DNA of 13,283 nucleotides from Deltaproteobacteria bacterium (GTDB taxonomy: Bacteria; Desulfobacterota; Syntrophia; Syntrophales; UBA5619). Where the stretch lies: positions 1 through 13,283 of the forward strand of contig JAPLJY010000041.1 in assembly GCA_026388345.1 (NCBI GenBank), given 5' to 3'. Shown piece after piece: positions 6,651 to 13,283 of this stretch (positions within the stretch are counted from its first letter, which is position 1; the number at the start of each line of letters is the position of its first letter). The notes under the pieces are model-generated. The model was given only the letters and a program-made list of their open reading frames with translations. It did no database searches and was not told the origin of the DNA. Both the position numbers and the translations under genes were made by a program.

Positions 6651-7610
6651 TTATTCCGGCTGTATCCCCGCCTTGTCGGCCACCTTTTTGAAGTAGTCGG
6701 CCTGATTCTTGATCCAGGTCCGGGCCTCTTCCGGCGTCCCGTGGAAAGGCTCAAGACCGTTCTGGGTGTTGAATTTCTTGAACTCCTCCGTATCCGTGGC
6801 CTTTTTGAAGGCATCCACCAGCAGGGCCTTCACGTCCTTGGGGAGACCCTTGGGGGCCGCCACACCCATCCAGCGGCTCACCACGACGTCGTATCCCAAT
6901 TCCCTGGCGGTGGGGGCGTCGGGATACTGCCGCAACCGCTTGGTGCTCAGGGCGACAATCGCCCGGATCTTCTTGGCCTCATTCAAGGTGATCGCCTCGG
7001 AAACGCCGGGGGCGACCACATCCACGTGCCGCCCGACCGCCGCGACCAGGGCCGGCGCCGCCCCCTTGAACGGGACGTAGCTCAACTGAATCCCGGCGGC
7101 GGCGGCAAAGGCGGCCACCGCGAGATGCTGCGGTGAACCGTGGCCGGCCGTACCGACGGTCAGCTTCCCGGGGTTCGCCTTGGCAGCGGCGATGAAGTCT
7201 GCCACTGTCTTATAGGGGCTGTCCACACCCACGACGATGATCATGGGGTCTTCCCCGGCCACGCAGAAGGGATCGAGCTGGTCCGGCGTCGGATAATCCT
7301 TCATCACGGCGGGGGCAATGGTGTTGGTGGTCGTCAGGAGCATCAGCGTATAGCCGTCGGGCTGGGCATTGAGGACATCCCGCATTCCCATGAGCCCCGT
7401 CGCGCCGGTGATGTTTTCCACATACATCCTTCCGTCCAGGTGCTGGTTGACCAGGCGGGCCAACGTCCGCGCCATGATGTCGCTGCCCCCGCCCGCGGCC
7501 CAGGCGCAAACCAATTTGATCTTGCGCTCCGGATATTTTGCCCAGGCCGACTGGACCCCCAGGGCCATGATCAACGCCAAAACGAAAAGGGTAAGCATTC
7601 TTTTTTTCAT
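6651..7610 (-). CDS. tctC: Periplasmic carboxylate-binding protein TctC (Bug family)
   Basis: This is the 319-residue solute-binding protein that captures the substrate in the periplasm and delivers it to TctA/TctB. The ATG at 7610 is set by GGAGGA (7622-7617), 6 nt upstream, and by the signal peptide that follows: MKKR, a hydrophobic core and a cut after SAWA, giving mature KYPERKIKLV. The family pattern for binding the carboxylate pair is present: WAAGGGSDIMARTLA near 38-52, then VENITGATGLMG, and GTAGHGSPQH in the second lobe. Members bind citrate, tricarballylate, terephthalate, nicotinate, glutamate and others, so the ligand is not predictable. It is the first gene of the operon. Its distance from tctB is taken up by hairpins. 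Confidence 0.95.
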   Translation of the reverse strand: MKKRMLTLFVLALIMALGVQSAWAKYPERKIKLVCAWAAGGGSDIMARTLARLVNQHLDGRMYVENITGATGLMGMRDVLNAQPDGYTLMLLTTTNTIAPAVMKDYPTPDQLDPFCVAGEDPMIIVVGVDSPYKTVADFIAAAKANPGKLTVGTAGHGSPQHLAVAAFAAAAGIQLSYVPFKGAAPALVAAVGRHVDVVAPGVSEAITLNEAKKIRAIVALSTKRLRQYPDAPTARELGYDVVVSRWMGVAAPKGLPKDVKALLVDAFKKATDTEEFKKFNTQNGLEPFHGTPEEARTWIKNQADYFKKVADKAGIQPE

Positions 7611-7762
7611 CGTAAATCCTCCGAATGAATGTTGGTTTTCCCCCGCATGGGGGGCCGGCAATGGATATCTTTGGCGACAGCCGCTCGCCATGGGGAAGCC
7701 TCTGCAAAGAACCGTCTGAAACCTGACAGGGAATGGATCAGAACCGGTTTCGTCGTTCAGCG

Positions 7763-7791
7763 AGAATAGGGAATGCGGTCCTGACTGTCAA
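7763..7791 (-). promoter_or_regulatory. Candidate sigma-70 promoter for tctCBA
   Basis: On the minus strand TTGACA (7791-7786) is followed after exactly 17 bp by TATTCT (7768-7763). The -35 box is perfect and the -10 box matches four of six. Transcription would start near 7756 and leave a leader of about 145 nt before tctC. The leader contains a CCCCC/GGGGG stem (7640-7644 with 7649-7653) about 30 nt before the start codon. No regulator-binding site is obvious. Confidence 0.5.
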
Positions 7792-7794
7792 GGA

Positions 7795-7822
7795 GATTTA
7801 AGACAGAGGATTTAAGACAGCG
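7795..7822. repeat. 14-bp direct tandem duplication at the end of the AbiEi-like frame
   Basis: GATTTAAGACAG occurs at 7795-7806 and again at 7809-7820, a head-to-tail repeat with a 14-bp period. It covers the last codons and stop of the AbiEi-like frame and touches the -35 box of the tct promoter. A 14-bp insertion shifts the reading frame, so the present C-terminus (VLNPLS) is probably not original. Confidence 0.75.
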
Positions 7823-8169
7823 GAAATCAGTTCCCGGACCAGCTTTCCGGTCGGCCCGGGAAAGTTTTTTGCCAGCAGATTGAGCCTCCGCCTGTCCGGA
7901 AGTGCGAGATCCAGTTCATCCCGAAAGGGGATCGCCTTGCGCAGATAGATCGTATCGAGCAGGGCCTTCTCCGCAAAGGGCGGAGCCGGCGCCGTCGTCT
8001 CCACCGTGCCGATCGAATGGGCGCTGCAACGGGTCGATTGGCGCATCCTCTTTGGGATGGTTGAAGAAGTTTTGAGCTCTTCGATCACCCCGATAGAGGC
8101 TTCAAAAAGGATCCTTCCACTGATCCGTACAAACTGATTAAGCCTGCTTTTTGAGGGGCGCCCCTTCAA
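7798..8169 (-). pseudogene. Decayed AbiEi-type antitoxin (C-terminal part)
   Basis: The last 60 or so residues of this frame, around FAEKALLDTIYLRKAIPF and DRRRLNLLAKNFP, resemble the conserved core of AbiEi-family antitoxins (xxPEKALLDxLYL, then a leucine-rich helix). The part before it is weakly similar at best (GVIEEL, then IPKRMRQ). The frame opens with a TTG inside the end of the neighbouring dehydrogenase gene, with no ribosome site or DNA-binding N-terminus, and it ends in a tandem duplication. No AbiEii nucleotidyltransferase toxin follows downstream. I read it as a degraded remnant of a type IV toxin-antitoxin or a stand-alone AbiEi regulator. A translated functional fragment is less likely. 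The family call is from memory of motif shape. Confidence 0.45.
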
Positions 8170-8923
8170 GAAAGCGTGCCTGCAGTCTGCGCATCCCCTT
8201 CAGCCACCGGTCGTAATCGGCCGTTTTACGCTGCATGTATGTTTTCACCTCAGGGTGCGGCAAGATCAGGAATTCCTCCCGTTCGAAGCCCTCAATCACG
8301 GCGTCGGCAAGTTGCTCCGGAGACATCAGTCCGTCAACAGCCGCCACACCTCCGCCGTTTTTGGTCATCTCCGTGCTGACGCCCTGGGGACAAAGAGCGA
8401 AGACTTTGATTCCCTGTTCAGCGTAAGTGATGTCTATATTTTCGGCCAGGCCCACAGCCGCGTGCTTGGTGACGGAATAGGGGGCGGAACCGATCTGGCT
8501 GAGCAGCCCTGCCGCTGAAGCGGTAATCATGAAGACGCCGCCGCCGCGCTTGATCATGCCGGGGATAACGGCCCTCGCCGCATAGACATGCGACAGAACA
8601 TTGATTTCCCAGATCCGGCGCCATTCCTTATCGGCAACTTCCACCCCTCCGATTACCAATATCCCGGCATTCGAGCAGAAAAAATCAACGGTTCCGAACG
8701 TCTCTTCCGCAAAACGGACCAGACGGACAATATCCTCTTCTTTGCGTACATCGCAGATCACGGCCCTGCCTTGAACCTCTTCGGCTACCGCCTTTGCTCC
8801 CGCTTCATTGACATCGGCCACAACAATTGCCCGCGCGCCTTCACGGGCAAAGCACCGGCACAAGGCGCGGCCTATTCCCAAGGCACCGCCCGTAACGATA
8901 ATCACCTTTCCTCTTACTTCCAT
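8138..8923 (-). CDS. Short-chain dehydrogenase/reductase (NAD-type)
   Basis: This is a classical SDR oxidoreductase of 261 residues that would interconvert a hydroxyl and a carbonyl group on an unknown substrate. It has the nucleotide motif TGGALGIG (11-18), Asp37 at the end of the second strand (favouring NAD(H) over NADP(H)), NAG at 85-87, and the catalytic tetrad Asn108, Ser136, Tyr149 and Lys153 (YSVTK). The start is supported by GAGGAA about 7 nt upstream. The C-terminus is longer and more basic than in 3-oxoacyl reductases (roughly 225-261, rich in Arg and Lys), and no DGG end is present. It lies downstream of the dehydratase and AOR remnant on the same strand and may have its own promoter. 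Confidence 0.9.
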   Translation of the reverse strand: MEVRGKVIIVTGGALGIGRALCRCFAREGARAIVVADVNEAGAKAVAEEVQGRAVICDVRKEEDIVRLVRFAEETFGTVDFFCSNAGILVIGGVEVADKEWRRIWEINVLSHVYAARAVIPGMIKRGGGVFMITASAAGLLSQIGSAPYSVTKHAAVGLAENIDITYAEQGIKVFALCPQGVSTEMTKNGGGVAAVDGLMSPEQLADAVIEGFEREEFLILPHPEVKTYMQRKTADYDRWLKGMRRLQARFLEGAPLKKQA

Positions 8924-8960
8924 GGATGGTTCCTCTAAAGCAACTTGATATTCAAAATAT

Positions 8961-8989
8961 AATTCATTTTATCATCAGTAATCTGTCAA
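8961..8989 (-). promoter_or_regulatory. Candidate sigma-70 promoter for the SDR at 8138-8923
   Basis: On the minus strand TTGACA (8989-8984) is followed after 17 bp by TGAATT (8966-8961), inside an AT-rich island that contrasts with the GC-rich neighbours. The start would fall near 8954, giving a leader of about 31 nt. The -35 is perfect but the -10 is poor, so this is tentative. It would separate the SDR from the upstream dehydratase transcript. Confidence 0.35.
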
Positions 8990-9047
8990 AACTGAAGATG
9001 TCTCCAGCTCTGCCTTGGCTGTGTCCGACTTTCGCCTTCGTGCCCGT

Positions 9048-9273
9048 TCAGTCTTTCCATACCCGCCTTCTCTCCCCCGCCCGCGAGACATTACCCCCGA
9101 TTTCGGACATGGTGCCCCTCATGCGAGCGCCAGCCGAGCGGGTCCGTCAAGGGAGGCACCTCCCGGTTCAAAATCTTCGCAATGAGGGCGCTGCCGCCGA
9201 GGTATTGCCACTCATCCCTGAGATTTTCGAACGTAACCGTTCCCTGCCGCAGATCCACCCGGAGAATCTTCAT
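9048..9273 (-). pseudogene. Broken N-terminus of an aldehyde ferredoxin oxidoreductase
   Basis: From the ATG at 9273 the frame reads MKILRVDLRQGTVTFENL, then YLGGSALIAKIL and PPLTDPLG. This is the standard opening of the AOR family, the tungstopterin-dependent enzymes that interconvert acids and aldehydes with ferredoxin. After DPLG the frame goes wrong and stops at 9091. A second frame takes over at 9122 with MRGTMSEIGGNVS, which fits the family sequence expected about 10-15 residues further on, and ends at 9048. A small deletion with frameshift near 9122-9135 explains this. The rest of the roughly 600-residue protein, including the cluster ligands, is missing. It lies 36 bp after the dehydratase stop, so it was probably once part of that operon. 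Confidence 0.75.
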
Positions 9274-9309
9274 CGCGCTATTCCCTCCGACGTTCATGGA
9301 TACTGATCG

Positions 9310-10821
9310 TCATTTTTTCAGCCCCGGCCTCTCGTTCACCAGGCCGTCCCCGAAGGTCGGCTCCCGATCGAGGTCCTTTGCGTCGTTGAATTCCGGGTCG
9401 ATGCCGGCAAGGTATCGGGCCAGCCTCTTCCGGGTTTCGTAATCATATTCGATTCCGAGCGCGATGGTTTCCATGATCGGCGACCCGCCCCCATGGACGC
9501 CGGCGATCTCGTACCAGGCCGTCATGGGCGACGCCCCCACGTTCTCAACCAGCTTCCAGATCTTGAGCGAATCCTCCGGTGAGAGGTTCGGGTTTCTCAC
9601 GATGAAGCGCATGAGCTGCTCCCGGAGGGGGGCGTATTCGAAATCCTCTCCGAAGGGCATCGTCACGCCGATGCCGCCGGCGACCTCGGTCAGCGTGTTG
9701 TACTCGTTGTAGATCAGCTCCCCTGTGAGCCTCCGGCCGACGTTGGCGTAGATGGTGTTGGGAAAGAAGACCCCGGAGGCGGTCTTTTCCCCGAAGATCG
9801 CGGCGGCAACCCCGGCGGCATACGCGAGCTCGGCGGTTCCGGCGAAATCGGTCAATTTTTCACGTACATGAGGTACCTTCTGGATTCCGTTGGCCTCTGC
9901 CGCCAGGGCCGTGACCCCGCACAGGATATCAGAGAGACCCGGCTTGCAGCCGCTGTAGCTGTGCCGATGCGAATCGGCAAACAACAACGCGACCCTTCTG
10001 CCGAACTCCCACTCCCCACACATGAAGACCCTCTCCCGCGGCACAAAAACCTTGTCGAAAACGATGACCGAATCGGAAACCCCGTAGCGACAGAAGGGAG
10101 GGCAATCGGGATCGTCCTTTTCCCGAAGCCAGACCGGCCGGGTGATCAGCGTCATGCCTTCCCAGTCGCCCGGCAACGCGAATGCCACGGCGAAATCCCG
10201 GTCGTCCGCCATCAAGGCGCGGGTCGGCAGCACGATGATCTCATCGGCGTAAGCGGCCTGGGTAATGGACATCTTGAATCCGCTCACCACGATTCCGTCT
10301 TTGCGCTCTTCGACGACGTGCACATAGGCATCCGGATCGGCCTGCTGACTCGGACGCTTCATCCGGTCGCCCTTGCTGTCCGTCTGGGCGCAGCACCCGT
10401 CCAGGCCGTTCTGGTGGTAGATCTTCATGTAATCCATGAAGCGCTTGTGGTAGTCGGTGCCCTTTGCCATGTCGATCTCCTTGGTGCAGATCGCCAGGGC
10501 ATTGATCGCATCGTGCCCCATGCAGCGCTGGATGCAGCCGCCGACACGGCGTGCCGCCAGGCGAATCAGTTTCTGTTTCTGGAGCAGGTCGTAGGGGTTC
10601 TGCGGGAGGTGCGCCCAGCGGCTGATTTCCTCTCCTGTGATCGAGGATATTGCCGTGGCCAGACCCTTCCACTTCGGATCCTGGGCCAGTTCATAGGTCA
10701 GCTCCAGCACGTTGATTCCCGGAATCAATCGGGGATCGTCCCTACGGACCATCTTGCCGCCGATACACACGTTGGGCTTCATGCTGAAGATTTTTTCGCG
10801 ATATTGCTCTTTGGTTCTCAT
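9310..10821 (-). CDS. 4-hydroxybutyryl-CoA dehydratase-like flavoenzyme (AbfD/HpaB family)
   Basis: This 503-residue protein belongs to the family of 4-hydroxybutyryl-CoA dehydratase/vinylacetyl-CoA isomerase. That cytosolic homotetramer uses FAD and a 4Fe-4S cluster to remove water by a ketyl-radical route. The four cluster ligands known from Clostridium aminobutyricum (Cys99, Cys103, His292, Cys299) correspond to Cys96 and Cys100 (GCIQRC) and to His285 and Cys292 (HRHSYSGCK). The Gln in the first motif and the Tyr and Lys of the second are also kept. Compared with AbfD as I remember it, the HQTG motif reads SITQ (185-188), Glu257 becomes Asp250, and Glu455 aligns with Ala440. The reaction may therefore be on another hydroxyacyl-CoA. 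AGGAGG 7 nt upstream fixes the start. It lies 54 bp after an SDR and before an AOR remnant. Confidence 0.88.
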   Translation of the reverse strand: MRTKEQYREKIFSMKPNVCIGGKMVRRDDPRLIPGINVLELTYELAQDPKWKGLATAISSITGEEISRWAHLPQNPYDLLQKQKLIRLAARRVGGCIQRCMGHDAINALAICTKEIDMAKGTDYHKRFMDYMKIYHQNGLDGCCAQTDSKGDRMKRPSQQADPDAYVHVVEERKDGIVVSGFKMSITQAAYADEIIVLPTRALMADDRDFAVAFALPGDWEGMTLITRPVWLREKDDPDCPPFCRYGVSDSVIVFDKVFVPRERVFMCGEWEFGRRVALLFADSHRHSYSGCKPGLSDILCGVTALAAEANGIQKVPHVREKLTDFAGTAELAYAAGVAAAIFGEKTASGVFFPNTIYANVGRRLTGELIYNEYNTLTEVAGGIGVTMPFGEDFEYAPLREQLMRFIVRNPNLSPEDSLKIWKLVENVGASPMTAWYEIAGVHGGGSPIMETIALGIEYDYETRKRLARYLAGIDPEFNDAKDLDREPTFGDGLVNERPGLKK

Positions 10822-10875
10822 TGGCTTTCCTCCTGTGATGTTGTGTATATGTCGGCCTTGCAGAATGGTTTCCGG

Positions 10876-11655
10876 CTACGTGACGGTGTGCCCGCCATCC
10901 ACATAAATCTCGGCCCCCGTGAGAAATGCGGGGCAGGTCGCCAGGTAGAGCACGGTCGAGCGGAGTTCATCGAGGGCACCCACCCGGTTGATGGGGATCA
11001 TCCGCTTTACCATGCCTTTGGCCGTGTCGGTTTCGAAAAACGCCCGGTTGAGTTCGGTCAGAAAATAGCCCGGGCACAGGGCGTTGACCTGGATGTTGTC
11101 GCGAACCAGTTCCAGGGCCATCACCCGCGTCAACTGGATCACAGCTGCCTTGCTCGCACAGTAGCCGGCCATGTTCCGGGCCGCAATCTTGCCGAGGATC
11201 GAAGCGACGTTGATGATCTTTCCTCTCTTGCGCCCGGCCATGTGCGCGGCCACCGCCCGCGAAAGGACAAAGACGCCCCGGAAATCGACGTTCATCACGT
11301 CGTCCATGTCATCGTCGGACATCTTCAGGACCGGTTTTTCGCTCCCGTTGATGCCGGCGCTGTTCACCAGGATGTCGATCCCGCCGAACTCGTCGATCAC
11401 CTCCCGGACGACCCGGTCCACAACATCGGTCCGGCGGACATCCATCGCCTTTCCGACCGCCCTGACCCCGAACCTTCCGGCAATATCCTCGGCGGCGCAC
11501 CTGCACCCTTCCTGATTCCGGGCGACAATGGCCACATCGGCCCCCGCCTCGGCGCAGGTCTCGGCAAACAGACGGCCAATGCCCTTGTATCCCCCGCTGA
11601 TCAGGGCCGTTTTCCCCTGAAGGGAGAACAGCCTTGCGAACAGATCAGTACCCAT
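10876..11655 (-). CDS. Short-chain dehydrogenase/reductase, FabG-like
   Basis: This is a classical SDR of 259 residues. The ATG at 11655 is preferred over an in-frame start at 11679 because AAGGAG lies 7 nt upstream. It has SGGYKGIG (20-27, with Ser in place of the usual Thr), Arg46 after the second strand (suggesting NADP(H) or relaxed use), NSAG (98-101), and the tetrad Asn122, Ser152, Tyr165 and Lys169 (YCASK). The C-terminus (IYVDGGHTVT) is that of gluconate 5-dehydrogenase and 3-oxoacyl reductase relatives. Its stop lies 54 bp before the dehydratase gene, so the two are probably cotranscribed, and a hydroxyacyl- or ketoacyl-CoA is a reasonable substrate guess. The substrate cannot be read from sequence. 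Confidence 0.9.
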   Translation of the reverse strand: MGTDLFARLFSLQGKTALISGGYKGIGRLFAETCAEAGADVAIVARNQEGCRCAAEDIAGRFGVRAVGKAMDVRRTDVVDRVVREVIDEFGGIDILVNSAGINGSEKPVLKMSDDDMDDVMNVDFRGVFVLSRAVAAHMAGRKRGKIINVASILGKIAARNMAGYCASKAAVIQLTRVMALELVRDNIQVNALCPGYFLTELNRAFFETDTAKGMVKRMIPINRVGALDELRSTVLYLATCPAFLTGAEIYVDGGHTVT

Positions 11656-11690
11656 GCCTTTCTCCTTTTCGTTATACAAACGCTCCTGCA

Positions 11691-11732
11691 GGCAGGTGTT
11701 TCTCCGAACGATCTATCGTGACTTCACCTGCC
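11691..11732. repeat. Nested inverted repeats in the leader of the SDR-dehydratase operon
   Basis: GGCAGGTG (11691-11698) pairs with CACCTGCC (11725-11732). Between them lies ACGAT-CT-ATCGT (11708-11719), an interrupted palindrome. The 42-bp structure sits 36-77 bp upstream of the start at 11655. A repressor operator (the inner dyad is of TetR/GntR size) or a leader hairpin would both fit. No promoter of good quality was found close by, so its role is undecided. Confidence 0.55.
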
Positions 11733-11835
11733 CCATCTTGGTCTACTCTGCGCATAACGTTTCCGCACTGTAAATCAGTTCTCGCTGATAAGCGCCATCC
11801 CTTTTTTGAATGCATGGATATTCAGATCTAACCGG

Positions 11836-12156
11836 TTACGCTAAATGTACGGCGAATTCCTTGTGGATCTTTATCCTCAATGGATCGGAAAATGACCATT
11901 TGCTACCTGATATCGTAACCAAGTTCATTTGTGCTGCACGTTTTGTGATTCGTGTTATCTTAATGAACTTCGTTGAAACAAAAAGAAAATATAAAAGCAT
12001 CATGATGCTTCCAGGAATAAGAAGAGCAAAAGTATTCGTAAAAAATCCCACAGCCATTATTGCTAAAATGCAATACATTGCATATATATAAGCCGTCTTC
12101 AATTCATAGACTACGAACTCACCGACCTCTTCAACCTTGTAATAAGGCTTGAACAT
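11836..12156 (-). CDS. Small two-helix membrane protein, unknown function
   Basis: This 106-residue protein is not one I recognise. The ATG at 12156 follows AAGGAG by 9 nt; a longer open frame to 12225 is less likely because it would run through that ribosome site. It has a polar start (MFKPYYKVEEVGEF), two hydrophobic segments at about 20-39 and 43-62 with a short FFTNTF turn, then a basic stretch (KFIKITRITKRA), which suggests a helical hairpin with both ends in the cytoplasm. The gene is clearly richer in A and T than its neighbours, which hints at a separate origin. The stop codon lies inside a 10-bp palindrome, TAACCGGTTA (11829-11838). Apart from shared strand, nothing links it to the flanking genes. 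Confidence 0.6.
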   Translation of the reverse strand: MFKPYYKVEEVGEFVVYELKTAYIYAMYCILAIMAVGFFTNTFALLIPGSIMMLLYFLFVSTKFIKITRITKRAAQMNLVTISGSKWSFSDPLRIKIHKEFAVHLA

Positions 12157-12324
12157 AACTTTTTTCTCCTTTTTTATTTTACCTGACACCTCAATGAACT
12201 GAGCCACTGGCACCAGCAGTGTCATTCAATCCTTCACGGTCTCCGAACTTCACAGAATCTCCGACACGCACAGAGCGCGCTTGGAATTATTGTTTTTACC
12301 AAGCAACCAACCTGTTGGCAGGCT

Positions 12325-13283
12325 TTATTTGTTCGTAGATTCAGTGATTCCACCGTTTTTGCGGTTTTTTGTGTTGTCTGTGGCTTTGGGCAGCAGGAAA
12401 CCGATCATCACCATCACGACATTCGCTGCTCCGAGCAGCACCAAAGTCTTCGAGGCGTTGTGACCCAGGTGCTGGTAGAGTTCGCCCACAATGCTGGGCG
12501 CAGTGCTGCCAAGACACCACGCCCAGCCCATCAGGATCGCCGATACGATGCTCATGTTTTTCGGCGGGGCGAGCCGTTGGCCGAACGCCACGCCCAGCGG
12601 GTTCACCGTCCCCAGGAATGCCCCGCCCACAATGCAAAGCAAGACGAATGCCGGCACCGGCAGCGTCAGGCGTACAATCGCATGGTAGCTTATTGCCGAC
12701 AGAATCATCATCGCAATCAACGTCCGACGCCGGCCGATGCGGTCTGCCAGGTGGCCCATCGGCACCATGAACAGCGTTGCGCCGAAGACGAGCAGACCGA
12801 AAGCCCCGCCCTGCCCGATCCAGGCCGGATAACCTTTCTCTTGGGCAAATTCCGGCATGAGGAAGAAAAGCCCGGTCATCACACCGCTTGAGATCGCAAG
12901 AATCAGGAACAACACCAGGATCTGCCCCGCCACCGGGCGAAGGGCATGGAGCGAGCCGATGACGGATATCCTCTCGGAGTACGGCACCTCGGCCGGCCGG
13001 CACCGCAGCCAGACAAACGCCCAGAGGATCGCCGCGGGAATGAAAAGGATTTCGGTATGATGGCTGAGGTTGTTGTAAGCGGTGCGAAACACGATCTGGC
13101 TAAGACCGAAGCCGATGCTGCCCACGGCGATGAACACGGCGACGAACATCGAGCCGCGCCGGGCGGAGAAGCTGCCCGCCAGCCCCGCTCCCGAGGGGTG
13201 GAACATGTCCTGTCCGAGCCGGCCGGCCGCAAGGATCATGAACACGACAAGGTAAAAGCCGCTCAATCCGAACAATGTCGGCA
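12325..13283 (-). CDS. MFS transporter, fosmidomycin-resistance (Fsr) type, partial
   Basis: The frame is open to the window edge, so the N-terminus lies outside; about 319 of an expected 400 or so residues are visible. The part seen begins within the first half of the transporter. It contains FHPSGAGLAGSFSARRG, the FHP-x-G signature of fosmidomycin-resistance type exporters, and later the MFS loop motif GHLADRIGRRRTL. Eight or nine hydrophobic helices can be picked out. The TTG at 13275 could be mistaken for a start but lies mid-domain. The C-terminus is hydrophilic (NTKNRKNGGITESTNK). It is probably a proton-driven exporter of a small organic compound; substrate unknown. The gap to the next gene (12157-12324) shows nothing I can name. 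Confidence 0.85.
   Translation of the reverse strand, partial: PTLFGLSGFYLVVFMILAAGRLGQDMFHPSGAGLAGSFSARRGSMFVAVFIAVGSIGFGLSQIVFRTAYNNLSHHTEILFIPAAILWAFVWLRCRPAEVPYSERISVIGSLHALRPVAGQILVLFLILAISSGVMTGLFFLMPEFAQEKGYPAWIGQGGAFGLLVFGATLFMVPMGHLADRIGRRRTLIAMMILSAISYHAIVRLTLPVPAFVLLCIVGGAFLGTVNPLGVAFGQRLAPPKNMSIVSAILMGWAWCLGSTAPSIVGELYQHLGHNASKTLVLLGAANVVMVMIGFLLPKATDNTKNRKNGGITESTNK

Noticed and set aside
6207..7136. Plus-strand open frame of 309 codons opposite tctB and tctC
   Set aside because: It crosses the intercistronic hairpins and two genuine genes; no motif supports it.
9868..11721. Plus-strand open frame of 617 codons opposite the dehydratase and SDR
   Set aside because: It spans two convincing minus-strand genes and the gap between them, has no recognisable domain, and shows shadow composition (His, Asp, Arg and Pro rich). 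Long antisense frames are expected at this GC content.
12300..12340. Possible bidirectional terminator after the MFS gene (CCAAC/GTTGG near 12307-12318)
   Set aside because: The loop is only 2 nt and the outer pairing is broken; no convincing T tract on the minus strand.
1..13283. CRISPR arrays, tRNA, rRNA and riboswitches
   Set aside because: No regularly spaced repeat series was seen; the only short repeats are the IS ends and the 14-bp duplication. No cloverleaf or rRNA-like sequence was recognised by eye; a covariance-model search would be needed to exclude small RNAs.

Overview
The window reads as a chromosomal accessory region of an anaerobic, Gram-negative Deltaproteobacterium-type organism (Desulfobacterota, syntrophic or Geobacter-like). 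This is inferred from a Geobacter-type type IV pilin under a sigma-54-like promoter, a lipoprotein with an outer-membrane-type +2 residue, a relative of 4-hydroxybutyryl-CoA dehydratase (an oxygen-sensitive Fe-S/FAD enzyme), a remnant of a tungsten aldehyde ferredoxin oxidoreductase, and a tripartite tricarboxylate transporter (TctCBA). No 16S rRNA or other marker is present, so the taxon is not proven. Every intact gene lies on the minus strand. The only plus-strand coding traces are fragments of insertion sequences.

Layout, left to right. Positions 1-140 are the right end of an insertion sequence (IS) whose body lies outside the window. Positions 141-4381 hold a type IV pilin (348-719, with a terminator and a sigma-54-type promoter) and a 1061-residue lipoprotein with TPR repeats and a C-terminal CHAT caspase-like domain (1141-4326). 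Positions 4382 to about 4530 are the left end of a related IS, cut off after about 17 codons of its transposase. The two IS ends share the tip TGTCAAGA and point the same way, so the pilin/CHAT segment lies between two partial IS copies.

Positions 4541-7610 carry tctC-tctB-tctA (transcribed right to left), a secondary carboxylate uptake system. It has a candidate sigma-70 promoter at 7763-7791 and a dense cluster of competing hairpins between tctC and tctB. Positions 7798-8169 look like a decayed AbiEi-type antitoxin. Further right is a set of CoA/redox enzymes: a short-chain dehydrogenase (8138-8923), a broken N-terminus of an aldehyde ferredoxin oxidoreductase (9048-9273), a 4-hydroxybutyryl-CoA dehydratase-like enzyme (9310-10821) and a second short-chain dehydrogenase (10876-11655). 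A small two-helix membrane protein (11836-12156) and a partial MFS exporter of the fosmidomycin-resistance type (12325 to the window end) complete the window.

Working model (inference): the right two thirds is a catabolic island in which TctCBA brings in a carboxylate and the dehydratase-like enzyme plus two dehydrogenases process a hydroxyacyl or enoyl-CoA derivative. The dehydratase keeps all four Fe-S ligands but appears to differ at several active-site positions, so its substrate may not be 4-hydroxybutyryl-CoA. The left third is a separate, IS-bounded surface module. The broken AOR, broken AbiEi-like gene and truncated IS copies show that the region has been rearranged repeatedly.
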